Source: Epilithonimonas lactis
GTDB taxonomy: Bacteria; Bacteroidota; Bacteroidia; Flavobacteriales; Weeksellaceae
Direction: 5' to 3'
Length of the DNA stretch: 64,000 nucleotides
NCBI RefSeq assembly: GCF_900110605.1
Contig: NZ_FOFI01000006.1
Span: 124,001 to 188,000 of the forward strand
Shown: one piece after another, positions 19,400-28,372 of the stretch
How positions within the stretch are numbered: the stretch's first letter is position 1
How the letters are laid out: each line of letters starts with the position of its first letter
Translations under genes and position numbers: made by a program
The notes under the pieces: generated by a model
Seen by the model: only the letters and a program-made list of their open reading frames with translations
What the model was told of the DNA's origin: nothing
The model's database searches: none

Positions 19400-19480
19400 G
19401 CCCTTTCAGGGCTTGTTTGCTATTTCTTTCACTTTATCATTGGGCTTCACCCAATGCTTTTGATAACGTCCTTTCAGGAC
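19400..19480. repeat. REP-like palindromic repeat, copy 2
   Basis: Same architecture as 15421-15500: GCCCTTTCAGGGC (19400-19412), CATTGGGCTTCACCCAATG (19438-19456, identical to copy 1), and GTCCTTTCAGGAC (19468-19480). It lies in the 365-base gap (19262-19626) upstream of GH106, where I see no gene. The third dyad has compensated changes relative to copy 1 (CCCTATCAGGG), which suggests that the hairpin matters. Confidence 0.85.
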
Positions 19481-19626
19481 TACCAATTTCATATACATTA
19501 TTTCTATTAACTTTTTCCTTGAGTATACTCAGAATGAAAGGAATTATTTTCTCATAACTCTCTTAGAAATTTTGCTTCCTTTAGGGCTGGAGCAAACAAA
19601 ATTTCTTTTCGAATCACTCTTAAATC

Positions 19627-20949
19627 CTAATTACCATCTGGTTTCAAAGATTCCATAAAAACAGATTCCGGCCAGTGGAAGTCTTCAATTTTATCAGGTT
19701 TATTGGGGTTAAAACTTTTATAATTTTTTGAAATATATTTCTTTAAAGTTAAATTTTGGTCTTCGATTGATTTCACGACACATTTTGCCAATTCGTAAGC
19801 GCCATACGTGTTGAAGTGCGTATCATCCGCCAAAGCAGTTGGTTGGTTGGGATAGGAATTTGCTGGATAATGCACGAATGCTTTTTTTGCTTCTTCCGGT
19901 CCCATCGCTTCGAATAAGGTTTTGCTCAATGCATTCAAATCGATTAAATCGACTTTTTCCTGTTTCGCAATCTCACGCATTGCATCAGGAAAATCATCTA
20001 AAGTATTGACGATTTTATTGTTCTCGTCAAAAACTCTGCGGTTCATTGAAGTAACCAAAACCGGAATTGCTTCCAATTCTTTTGCTTTTAAAATCCATTC
20101 CTTTAATCTCTTTCTATAGCCGGATTTTGTACTGTTGCCCGCTTTTTGGTCGTTGTGCCCGAACTGAATGAACAGATAATCTCCGGGCTTTATTTTATTC
20201 CAGATTTTATCGATTCGGTGGCGGTCTTCAAAGGCTTTCAGGGTTTCTCCGCTTTCGGCGTAGTTGGCAATCACGACTTCATTCGGAACGAAAAAATACG
20301 GCAACATCTGTCCCCACGACGCCCAAGGTTCGTACTGCGCATCCACAACTGTAGAATCGCCAGTCAGATAAATCGTTTTCGCCATTTTGTTAGGCTGAAC
20401 GATGACCGAACAAACTTTCGGAGCTTTGTCATTGAATTCAATCGTCAGCAAATTGTCCCAATGTAAATATTTTCTTTCTCTCGGTTTCAGTTTTACAATT
20501 CCGATTTGAGTTCCTTCCTGATTTCGGATAATGCTGTCTTTGACGTGAACCGTGATTTGTTTTTCAATGATTTCTCCCTTTTTTGTTTTGATGTCATTTA
20601 ACATCAGACGGCGGTTTTCTACTCTTACGGTTGTTTCTGAACTTCCTTTAGAATCGCCAAGATTCAATGTAATATTATAATTTCCTTCAGGAATCGCGAC
20701 TGAAAAATAGAATGGTTTGTCGCTGGTAATATAATCTCCCGTCAAAGCATTTCCGCCGTTATCAACAGATTTCAAACCGGAAATATCCATAAAACCGTAG
20801 CCGATTTTCTTGTCAAATTTCGATGTTGATGTGATTGGAATAAATCCGTTTTCGGTTCTGTCTGTACCAAAATCAAACTTGAAACTCGTTTGTTGCGCAA
20901 ACAAAAACGAACCTAAAAACAGCATCAAAAATTTTATCCAGTTCTGCAT
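19627..20949 (-). CDS. Rhamnogalacturonan acetylesterase (CE12) with N-terminal beta domain
   Basis: The 440-residue exported protein (signal peptide 1-19, ending FAQQ) has an N-terminal galactose-binding-like beta-sandwich (about 22-185, beginning FKFDFGTDR) and then an SGNH hydrolase domain with GDST (Ser199), NYAESGETLKAF, FGHND (Asn266) and DDTHF (Asp375, His378). CE12 enzymes deacetylate galacturonate in rhamnogalacturonan. The two-domain form differs from the single-domain CE12 at 12508, so the two esterases may act on different acetyl positions or on different chain lengths; this is inference. It starts one base from the GH2 stop. Confidence 0.9.
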   Translation of the reverse strand: MQNWIKFLMLFLGSFLFAQQTSFKFDFGTDRTENGFIPITSTSKFDKKIGYGFMDISGLKSVDNGGNALTGDYITSDKPFYFSVAIPEGNYNITLNLGDSKGSSETTVRVENRRLMLNDIKTKKGEIIEKQITVHVKDSIIRNQEGTQIGIVKLKPRERKYLHWDNLLTIEFNDKAPKVCSVIVQPNKMAKTIYLTGDSTVVDAQYEPWASWGQMLPYFFVPNEVVIANYAESGETLKAFEDRHRIDKIWNKIKPGDYLFIQFGHNDQKAGNSTKSGYRKRLKEWILKAKELEAIPVLVTSMNRRVFDENNKIVNTLDDFPDAMREIAKQEKVDLIDLNALSKTLFEAMGPEEAKKAFVHYPANSYPNQPTALADDTHFNTYGAYELAKCVVKSIEDQNLTLKKYISKNYKSFNPNKPDKIEDFHWPESVFMESLKPDGN

Positions 20950-20950
20950 C

Positions 20951-23806
20951 TTAATCTGTTAAAATATTTTCTTTCGGCATTGTAAACTGCTTATTTTCGT
21001 CGCCCAAATCAGGCAGACCAAAGTAGAAATATAAGGTTCTTTTAAAAGTTCCATTCAAATGATTCGGCTCACTTTCCGGGCCTAAAGTCGAAGTGTCATT
21101 ATTAATATTAAACGCCAAGGCGGTTCCCAACGGCGGAATGGCATCGAGGAAAGAAATATTTCCCGTCGGTAGTTTCGGATACCCTTCAGCTCCGTAAATT
21201 CCGTAAAAATCAAAAAGTCTGACGAACAATTTTTCTTCTTTCGTTCCGACTGTTATTTTTCCTTCAGAAGTATTTAGTTGCAACCACGAAATATCGTCGA
21301 AATAGCCTTTAAATTCAGGATAAATCCAAGGTGAAAAACCTATTCTGGTTGAGTTCTTCAGATTTTGCCAAACGCTGTAAGTCTGTCCCTGAGTTCTGTT
21401 TTTCCAAACGTGATATGGACCTTTTCCGAGCCACTTCGCGCCGATGACATAATTTTCAGGATAGTCAAAAGTTACACCTGCAAACTGATAATCTCCGGCA
21501 AGCGAATATTCATAATTCAATTCTAAAATTCCATTCGGATTCAGTTTCCAAACGGCTTTTTCCCCGTCTTTGTGGGAAATCTGAATGATTTGACTTTGTC
21601 CTTCTGCAAAAGCTTTTATGGTTGATAATTCTGTTTTTCCATTCACGAAAACCGGTCCGTTTCGGAAGGTCATTTTTTTGCCTTTTTTATCTAAAATGAC
21701 AGACTTTAATAATCCATCTTTTTTTCCAAATGAAAATTCTTTTTCGTCTGATTTTAAAACAAATAAGGAATCATTTTCGATAACTGAAACCGGAAATTCT
21801 TTAATTAATGATTTTGAAAACTGTTTTGAAATTTCATCGTTCGATTTAATTTTCCAAGTCCAGGTATAAATTTCTTTTCCAAAAGAATCTGTTGCAGTCA
21901 GCATTAAAGCTTCACTTTCTTTCCAGTATTGAGGAAGATTTAATTTAATATTTCCTTTTTCATTCGGTTTAATATTCGGAGATTCTGCTTTTCCATTTTG
22001 AATCAAATCAAAACCAGATTCAGATGAAAATGGTGTTTTAAATTTCACCAATTTCCATTCAAACTGACATTCATTCAAATTCGTAAAATGATATCGGTTT
22101 TCAACAGGAATTGTTCCATTAAAATCATCCGGCATCGTTTTCAAATCAATTTTTACCGGACTGTAAATTTCCCGGATGGCGTAAAAACTTCCTTCTTTTT
22201 CACGATGCGGACCCACCACTCCATCCGGAGCGTTGATTGCGTTCACATCGAGTTGATTATTAAAATCGGTTCGTACCAAACCTTCGTCTGCAAACGCCCA
22301 GAGAAAACCACCCGCGCCTTTTGTGGAATTCCAGTGCAATTCCCAGTAATCGGCCAAGGAAGTTCCACCACCGCCGTCATCCTGCGCGTGCAGAAACTCG
22401 GTCGGCATATAAATATTTTCTCCTTCGAGAATTTTTTTGGTGCTGTAATAATCTTCGTAATGATTGCAGTCGATGCCGTTGAAAGCGTTTCCAGGCTTAT
22501 GATGCGCGTGAATGACAGGACGGTTGGACAGGTCATATTTTGCATATTCTGCATCTAAATCAAAATTATGTCCGCCCTCATTTCCATTGCTCCAAAAAAT
22601 AATGGATGGATGATTGGCATCTCGCGTAACCATTTCTCTCACGAGTTTTTTGCCAACTTCCGTGCTGTATTTTTTTTGCCATCCCGCCAATTCATCCAAA
22701 ACATATACACCCAAAGAATCACAAATCTGAAGAAAGGATTTATTCGGCGGATAATGAGAACAGCGAACGGCATTCATATTCATTTCCTTGATGAGCTGAA
22801 CGTCCATCAAATCGATGTTTTTGTTAACCGCTCTTCCCGTTTCAGGCCACCAAACGTGACGGTTGATGCCTTTCATTTTGATTTTGGTTCCGTTGATGTA
22901 AATGCCATCGCCTTTTCGGATTTCAACTGTTCGGAAACCGAATTTTTCTTCGGTTTGAAAGATGTTTTTTCTGTTTTTATTTAAACTGAATTTCACCTTG
23001 TATACATTAGGCGTTTCGGCCGTCCAGAGTTTTGGATTTTTAATCGAAAATTGAATCTGTTTTAATGTATCACCTTTTTGAACGGTCACTTGAGATTCTC
23101 CAACTAAATTATTTTTAACATCAAAAATTTCGACCTTTAAACTATTAACAGATTGGATTCCTTTTAAATGAATATTCGAACTGAAAGTTCCGTCTGCCTT
23201 GGCATCGATGGATGTTGATGAAATATTTTCTTTGGGTGTAGCTTCTAAATAAACCGGACGGAAAATTCCGCCCAAAACCCAATAATCTGCGAGACGTTCT
23301 GCGTTGTTGACTGATTTATCCGCAGACATTTTGGAAACTTTAACTTCCAGAATATTTTCTTTCCCAAATAATATTTTGTCGGAAATATCATATTTAAATT
23401 CATAAAAAGCACCCTGATGAATTTCTCCGGCCAATCTTCCGTTGATTTTCACCTCTGTGTCGGTCATCGAACCTTCGAAAACGATATTGACTGATTTTCC
23501 TTTCCAGGAATTGGGAACTTGAAATTTGTGTTTGTACAGACCTACTTCATCATTGAATTTAAAATTCTTGCCGTAGGTAACGTAATCACGCCCGTAGTTG
23601 TACGAGCCAAATCCCTGCTGTTCCCATTGTGAAGGAACCTTTATTTTATCCCAGCTTCCGGATTTCCGTCCGCCGGTTATCCAAAAATCCCACTCTTTGG
23701 TATGCTCAGAATCTGTCCCGCTCAGGAATTGGATTTCCTTAGATTGAGAATGCAGAAACTGTGAGCAAAAGCATAAAAGAACGAATATTTTGGAATAAAA
23801 ACTCAT
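20951..23806 (-). CDS. Secreted GH2 beta-galactosidase of pectin locus
   Basis: The 951-residue protein has a signal peptide ending in LHSQS, a jelly-roll domain starting near WDFWITGG, an immunoglobulin-like domain, a TIM barrel (from about 300) and a C-terminal beta-galactosidase small-chain-like domain (GVTFDYPENY, WLGKGPYHVWKNR). Catalytic residues are Glu410 in WSNGNEGG and the probable nucleophile Glu470 in YMPTEF. Members take beta-linked galactose off side chains of rhamnogalacturonan. Its start overlaps the stop of the GH28 gene by four bases (ATGA-type on the minus strand), which indicates coupled translation. Confidence 0.92.
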   Translation of the reverse strand: MSFYSKIFVLLCFCSQFLHSQSKEIQFLSGTDSEHTKEWDFWITGGRKSGSWDKIKVPSQWEQQGFGSYNYGRDYVTYGKNFKFNDEVGLYKHKFQVPNSWKGKSVNIVFEGSMTDTEVKINGRLAGEIHQGAFYEFKYDISDKILFGKENILEVKVSKMSADKSVNNAERLADYWVLGGIFRPVYLEATPKENISSTSIDAKADGTFSSNIHLKGIQSVNSLKVEIFDVKNNLVGESQVTVQKGDTLKQIQFSIKNPKLWTAETPNVYKVKFSLNKNRKNIFQTEEKFGFRTVEIRKGDGIYINGTKIKMKGINRHVWWPETGRAVNKNIDLMDVQLIKEMNMNAVRCSHYPPNKSFLQICDSLGVYVLDELAGWQKKYSTEVGKKLVREMVTRDANHPSIIFWSNGNEGGHNFDLDAEYAKYDLSNRPVIHAHHKPGNAFNGIDCNHYEDYYSTKKILEGENIYMPTEFLHAQDDGGGGTSLADYWELHWNSTKGAGGFLWAFADEGLVRTDFNNQLDVNAINAPDGVVGPHREKEGSFYAIREIYSPVKIDLKTMPDDFNGTIPVENRYHFTNLNECQFEWKLVKFKTPFSSESGFDLIQNGKAESPNIKPNEKGNIKLNLPQYWKESEALMLTATDSFGKEIYTWTWKIKSNDEISKQFSKSLIKEFPVSVIENDSLFVLKSDEKEFSFGKKDGLLKSVILDKKGKKMTFRNGPVFVNGKTELSTIKAFAEGQSQIIQISHKDGEKAVWKLNPNGILELNYEYSLAGDYQFAGVTFDYPENYVIGAKWLGKGPYHVWKNRTQGQTYSVWQNLKNSTRIGFSPWIYPEFKGYFDDISWLQLNTSEGKITVGTKEEKLFVRLFDFYGIYGAEGYPKLPTGNISFLDAIPPLGTALAFNINNDTSTLGPESEPNHLNGTFKRTLYFYFGLPDLGDENKQFTMPKENILTD

Positions 23807-25182
23807 TTAGCAGAAATATCGGAATCGTCTTTTTTGTCGTAAGATTGCGTGAGAGAAGCGACTTGCGTCACATTGATATTTTTTTGCTTTAAATTCTGAA
23901 TGTGATTCAGGTTTTGCATTTCAGGTTTCAGAGCTTTAATTTTGAAGTTTTCAAATGTAAAATCTTTTAAGTCAAACAAATCAGATTTTTCAACAGAGAA
24001 TGCCGTTTCACAACTGATGTCGATATTTTTGATGGTGATATTGTTCGCCAAACCTTTTCTCGGTCTTTCTTCGCCTTTTAAATCAAAAAACTGATTCCAG
24101 CCTTTCACATATAAGAAAGTTTTTACATTCCCTGTGATGTTTTCAACCGTAAGAAATTCGTAATGCTGAGGCGTGTCGGGACGCATTTTTAAATGTAATA
24201 ATCTCGATGCATCGTTCACTTTAGAGTTACGAAAAATCACGTTGTAATTATGAATTGATTCACTTCCGCAGGTCAAAACGCTGTGGCAAAATCCGAAGCT
24301 GTTGTCTTCGATAAGGATGTTTCTGTTTTCGCCGTTGTTCGGGTCTTTATCGGATTTCGGACCTTTTCCGCCTTTCAAAGCGATGGCGTCGTCATTCACT
24401 GACATATAGCAATTTTTAATCAGGAAATTGGTACACGCATCGATGTCAACCGCGTCCGTACTTGGTGCTTTCACAGGTTCTTTCGGAGCGAGAATCGTCA
24501 GATTTAACAGTTTAACGAAATCACTTTTGTAATAATGCGTGCTCCAGAACGGAGAATTTTTAATGGTAATTCCTTCAACCTGCACATTTTTTGAATTGGA
24601 AACGTAGATAATTCTAGGTCTCATTTCATCCATATTGGTACATTTTGGATTCCACTCACGTCTTTTCCAGAAAGATTTCCAGAAACGAAGTCCGTTACCG
24701 TCCAAAGTACCTTTTCCTGAAATCGTAAAACCGTCCAATCCGTCAGCATTAATTAAAGCCGGAAAATATTTTACCGTCTGACCTTCCATTCTTGTAGTAA
24801 CAACTGGAAAGTCATTGATATCGTCGCTTCCCTTTAATTTTGCTCCACTTTCCAGATACAAATGTGTTCCCTGCTTGAAGAAAACCGAACTGATGAGAAA
24901 AGTACCTTTTGGCACCACCACAACTCCGCCGCCATTTTTAGCAGCCAAATCAATCACTGCCTGAAGTTCTTTAGTCTGAAGAATTGTACTGTCGTTCTTC
25001 ACGCCGTTGGCTGTCAAGATGTATTTTTTGCCTAATCTGTTGATGTCTGTAGGTTTGATTTCTTTAAACCACCTATCGATTTTGGTTCCGTCTGGCCAAA
25101 CATCCTGAGCCTTTGTTTCTATGGAAAAGAAAAAAAGGAGAACAAGTGAACAAAGACAAGTTGATCTATATCGAAATATCAT
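23803..25182 (-). CDS. GH28 polygalacturonase / rhamnogalacturonan hydrolase
   Basis: The 459-residue protein (signal peptide ending KAQD) is a right-handed beta-helix. The GH28 acid motifs are STDAVDID (Asp243) and NDDAIALKGG (Asp264, Asp265), with His300 in GFCH and a basic motif LHLKMR near residue 332. The usual GHG and RIK motifs are altered, as in exo-acting or rhamnogalacturonan-directed members. It would hydrolyse galacturonate linkages in pectin fragments. It is the first gene of the minus-strand run, so the locus promoter should lie in 25183-25580. The N-terminus is long with two Cys, but no convincing lipobox. Confidence 0.9.
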   Translation of the reverse strand: MIFRYRSTCLCSLVLLFFFSIETKAQDVWPDGTKIDRWFKEIKPTDINRLGKKYILTANGVKNDSTILQTKELQAVIDLAAKNGGGVVVVPKGTFLISSVFFKQGTHLYLESGAKLKGSDDINDFPVVTTRMEGQTVKYFPALINADGLDGFTISGKGTLDGNGLRFWKSFWKRREWNPKCTNMDEMRPRIIYVSNSKNVQVEGITIKNSPFWSTHYYKSDFVKLLNLTILAPKEPVKAPSTDAVDIDACTNFLIKNCYMSVNDDAIALKGGKGPKSDKDPNNGENRNILIEDNSFGFCHSVLTCGSESIHNYNVIFRNSKVNDASRLLHLKMRPDTPQHYEFLTVENITGNVKTFLYVKGWNQFFDLKGEERPRKGLANNITIKNIDISCETAFSVEKSDLFDLKDFTFENFKIKALKPEMQNLNHIQNLKQKNINVTQVASLTQSYDKKDDSDISAK

Positions 25183-25407
25183 ATTTTATTTTTTAGTTGT
25201 TTGGTGAGATGATTCTACTATTTCACTTTTATAAAAGTATATCTTTTGGAAAATTACAGCATCCTGCTCTCTCATGTTGCTAGAATTGGAACCAATCTTT
25301 ATTGTAAGATTTTCATTTTTGAGACCTTCTTTGTTTTTGAATCCAATCATATTATGTGTCGATCATTTCCTGCTGTAGACTAAAATCCCCTTCTACACCG
25401 AAATCCC

Positions 25408-25510
25408 TAGCCCTGATTGAAATGGAAATCCCGCAGCAAGCCTTGCGACGGGCCAAGGAAAGGCAGGCTTGTGAGGAATTGCAATGGAAAGCAGGTTCCC
25501 GGCTCCTAAA
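25408..25510. repeat. Intergenic repeat of AGCCC-GA-TTGAA type, copy 2
   Basis: This G+C-rich stretch in the 398-base gap between the divergent GH28 and mnmE genes begins TAGCCCTGATTGAAATGG and ends CCCGGCTCCTAAAA. It shares the AGCCC-GA-TTGAA start and a TGTGAGGA block with the element at 15543-15624. The short reading frame across it is not credible. Outside the element the gap holds two TAATTTTG boxes on the plus strand (the nearer six bases before the mnmE ATG), possible promoter boxes without a clear partner. Confidence 0.5.
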
Positions 25511-25580
25511 ATGTTTTATCGTTTTAATTTTGAAGCGTCGATGACTCTGTGAGTGTGCTAAAATTACGTAATTTTGCAGG

Positions 25581-26966
25581 ATGAATCAGGATACAATTTG
25601 TGCACTAGCAACCGCCAACGGAATCGGCGCAATCGGGATCATTCGAGTTTCGGGAGAACGTTCGTTTGAAATTGTGAATAAAATCTTTGAGGGAAAAAAC
25701 CTTGAAAAAGTGGATACCCACACGGTGCATTACGGTTTTATAAAGGAGGAAAATGAGGTGATCGATGAAGTGATGGTCTCGATTTTCCAGGCTCCAAAAA
25801 CTTTCACGACAGAAAATTCTGTGGAAATCTCTTTCCATGGTTCGCCGTACATTGCTAAAAAGATCTTGGAAGTCCTGATCAAAAACGGTGCGAGGATGGC
25901 AAAAGCTGGGGAATTTACGATGCGCGCGTTTATGAATGGCAGAATCGACCTTTCGCAAGCGGAATCCATAGCCGACCTCATCGCTTCTGATAATGAAGCC
26001 TCTAGAAAAGTAGCCTTGAACCAACTGAAAGGTGGCATTTCCAAAGAGATTTCTTTCTTGCGCGGTGACCTGCTAAACTTTACTTCCCTGATAGAATTGG
26101 AACTCGATTTTGCAGAAGAAGATGTGGAATTTGCTGACAGAACAGCTTTGAATCAATTACTCAACAGAATCGAAGTCAAATTAATTTCGCTCATCGATAG
26201 TTTCCAATATGGCAACGCAATCAAAAACGGAACTGCTGTGGCAATCATTGGAAAACCAAACGCCGGAAAATCGACCTTGCTGAATGCTCTGTTGAAAGAA
26301 GAGCGGGCAATCGTAAGCAGCATTGCGGGAACCACGAGAGATACCATCGAGGAAATTTTGCACATCAAAGGCAACGCGTTCCGCCTGATAGACACTGCAG
26401 GTCTGCGCGAAACGGAGGATGAAATCGAAGCGATCGGCGTGAAGAAAGCGAAGGAAAAAGTGGACACAGCAGATATCTTGGTCTACTTGGCTGATGCCTC
26501 GACAACGGATTTTTCTGATGATATCGACATGATCAAATCTTTGCTCAGAGATGACCTGAAGCTGATCATCTGTGCCACAAAAATTGATGAAGTCTTGCCT
26601 ACGAAATATGATCTGGTAGAATCGGTTTTACGAAAAGAAATTGATTCTGAATTTGATTTTATAAAAATTTCGGCGGTTGAAAATCAGAATATCCAAGACC
26701 TGAAAAACGAGTTGTCGTCTTTCGTAGAACACATGAAATCTGAAGAAGGTAATGTGGTTATCACCAACCAACGCCACTTCGAAGCATTAAATAAATCCCT
26801 TGACTCTGTGAGAAAGGTGGAAGAAGCTGTGAGTTCTCAAATCACGACGGAACTCCTAGCCTACGAACTTAGAAATGCTTTGGAATATCTCGGTGAGATC
26901 TCTGGGGAGTTCAGCAATGACGAAGTGTTGGGGAATATTTTTTCTAAGTTTTGTATCGGCAAATAA
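25581..26966 (+). CDS. mnmE: tRNA uridine-5-carboxymethylaminomethyl synthesis GTPase MnmE
   Basis: The 461-residue protein begins MNQDTICALATANGIGAIGI, the normal MnmE start, and has the tetrahydrofolate-binding N-domain, a helical domain, and an inserted GTPase domain with GKPNAGKSTLLNALL, AGTTRDTI, DTAGLRET and ATKID. It ends in the conserved FCIGK with the catalytic Cys. With MnmG it modifies the wobble uridine of several tRNAs. It is a conserved chromosomal gene on the opposite strand to the pectin locus. Its last 15 bases form one end of the downstream island, so its 3' end may be partly island-derived while keeping the protein intact. Confidence 0.98.
   Translation: MNQDTICALATANGIGAIGIIRVSGERSFEIVNKIFEGKNLEKVDTHTVHYGFIKEENEVIDEVMVSIFQAPKTFTTENSVEISFHGSPYIAKKILEVLIKNGARMAKAGEFTMRAFMNGRIDLSQAESIADLIASDNEASRKVALNQLKGGISKEISFLRGDLLNFTSLIELELDFAEEDVEFADRTALNQLLNRIEVKLISLIDSFQYGNAIKNGTAVAIIGKPNAGKSTLLNALLKEERAIVSSIAGTTRDTIEEILHIKGNAFRLIDTAGLRETEDEIEAIGVKKAKEKVDTADILVYLADASTTDFSDDIDMIKSLLRDDLKLIICATKIDEVLPTKYDLVESVLRKEIDSEFDFIKISAVENQNIQDLKNELSSFVEHMKSEEGNVVITNQRHFEALNKSLDSVRKVEEAVSSQITTELLAYELRNALEYLGEISGEFSNDEVLGNIFSKFCIGK
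26952..26966 (+). other. attL-type site in the 3' end of mnmE
   Basis: TGTATCGGCAAATAA, the last five codons of mnmE (Cys-Ile-Gly-Lys-stop), recurs as TGTATCGGAAAGTAA at 63788-63802, 13 of 15 identical. The two differences are synonymous third positions. A tyrosine integrase gene starts 170 bases downstream. The same 3' end of mnmE (trmE/thdF) is the known target of Salmonella genomic island 1, so the site choice has precedent. Confidence 0.8.
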
Positions 26967-27069
26967 ATATGTTTTCTTTTAGTTTCGTTTGATTTCTTTT
27001 ATTTGATTTACAGCATTTTATGTAAATTTTATTTTCTTTTGTCAGAGTTTGTTTATACTTTTGTTACAG

Positions 27070-27120
27070 CTTTTGTACACCTTTACTTTTATAAGTAGTA
27101 CAAAGTTGTACAAGTGTACA
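27070..27120 (+). promoter_or_regulatory. Cluster of TTGTAC-type repeats, possible integrase arm sites
   Basis: CTTTTGTACAC (27070-27080) is followed within 40 bases by AGTACAAAG, GTTGTACAA and GTGTACATC, all variants of TTGTAC in both orientations. CTTTTGTACAC recurs exactly at 63733-63743 near the other island end. The placement just inside both ends fits arm-type integrase binding sites; it could also serve integrase gene control. Confidence 0.4.
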
Positions 27121-27136
27121 TCTCTAAAGATATAGT

Positions 27137-28276
27137 ATGAAAATAAGTTTAAAACAAAAAAATCTAAAAGACGGACGAATCAGTCTTTTTTTGGAATTCT
27201 ACAAAGGTTCATCAACTGACAATAATGGCAAAAGAATACATCTTCGAGAATTTGAGTACCTGAAAATGTACTTGATTGCCGAACCCAAAAATGCTAAAGA
27301 GAAAAAAGAGAATAAGGAAACTTTAGAATTAGCTGAAAATATTCTTGCAATTCGAAAATCAAATTATGTGCAGGGCAAATATGATTTGAAGAATACGACC
27401 AAATCAAAAAGGACTTTTCTCAATTATTTTGCTGAGAAAACTGAAGAGAAACAACAGCAAGATTCTTCCAATAATTACGGCAATTGGTTTTCAACGCACC
27501 AACATTTAAAAAAGGTTATTTCAAAAAATCTGACCTTCGATGAGATTGATGAAAATCTAGTTAAGAAAGTAAGGAACTATTTTGATAATGTAGCTCGCAC
27601 AAAAAGTGAGTTACCACTCTCTCAGAATTCCAAATATTCATATTTTAATAAATTCAAAGCTGCGCTTAGAAATGCTTTTGACGATGGTTATTTGACTATC
27701 AATTATGCTTCTAAAATAAAATCATTTGAACAAGCTGAAAGCCAGCGAGAATATCTGATTTTTGATGAATTACAACGTTTAGCAAAAGCGAAATGTAAAT
27801 ATCCGGTTTTGAAAAAAGCTTTTCTATTTTCTTGTTTATCTGGATTACGTTGGTCGGATATTAATACATTGATTTGGTCAGAAGTACGTGATGAAGGAGA
27901 TGTGACTAAAGTGAATTTCCGCCAAGAAAAAACTGATGGTGTTGAATATTTATATATATCAAAACAAGCGAGAGAATTGCTCGGAGAAAGGCAAGGTCAA
28001 CAAGACAGAGTTTTCAAAGGCTTAAAATATGGAATGACCTACAATACTGAAATTATTCGCTGGTGCAATCGTGCAGGAGTTCCTAAACATATTACTTTCC
28101 ATTCCGCTCGTCATACGAATGCCGTGTTGCTATTAGAAAACGGAGCAGATATTTATACGGTGTCAAAAAGATTGGGACATCGTGAAATTAGAACAACTGC
28201 TATTTATGCCAAAATAGTGGATAAGAAAATGAAAGAAGCGGCTGAGATGATACCGGAATTAAATATTGAAATTTAA
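27137..28276 (+). CDS. Tyrosine recombinase / integrase of the island
   Basis: The 379-residue protein has an N-terminal arm-binding part (1-90), a SAM-like core-binding domain (about 100-205) and a C-terminal catalytic domain with LSGLRWSDI (first catalytic Arg, about 237), HSARH (about 320), LGHREIRTT and the nucleophile Tyr in TAIYAKI near 355. It has the lengths and motifs of Bacteroidota island and conjugative-transposon integrases. Its place next to the mnmE repeat implies that it made the 36.8-kb insertion. The gene faces inward, away from mnmE. Base composition becomes clearly more AT-rich from here on. Confidence 0.95.
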   Translation: MKISLKQKNLKDGRISLFLEFYKGSSTDNNGKRIHLREFEYLKMYLIAEPKNAKEKKENKETLELAENILAIRKSNYVQGKYDLKNTTKSKRTFLNYFAEKTEEKQQQDSSNNYGNWFSTHQHLKKVISKNLTFDEIDENLVKKVRNYFDNVARTKSELPLSQNSKYSYFNKFKAALRNAFDDGYLTINYASKIKSFEQAESQREYLIFDELQRLAKAKCKYPVLKKAFLFSCLSGLRWSDINTLIWSEVRDEGDVTKVNFRQEKTDGVEYLYISKQARELLGERQGQQDRVFKGLKYGMTYNTEIIRWCNRAGVPKHITFHSARHTNAVLLLENGADIYTVSKRLGHREIRTTAIYAKIVDKKMKEAAEMIPELNIEI

Positions 28277-28340
28277 TTTTTATTAGGATTATAAATATTA
28301 ATAGGCATAGAACATTACATCTACAAAAATATTAAAATCA

Positions 28341-28354
28341 AGGAGTGCAAATCC
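28341..28354 (-). repeat. AGGAGTGCAAATCC motif, inverted copy
   Basis: This is an exact reverse complement, over 13 bases, of the GGATTTGCACTCC motif at 29990-30002. The two lie in opposite orientation on either side of the replication-initiator and excisionase-like genes, in the gap between the integrase and initiator stops. It could be an initiator or repressor binding site. Confidence 0.5.
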
Positions 28355-28372
28355 GAAAACTAAGTATTGATT

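Noticed and set aside
25356-25544. 62-residue plus-strand frame before mnmE
   Set aside because: It covers the G+C-rich intergenic repeat, resembles no protein, and is absent in composition from coding DNA.
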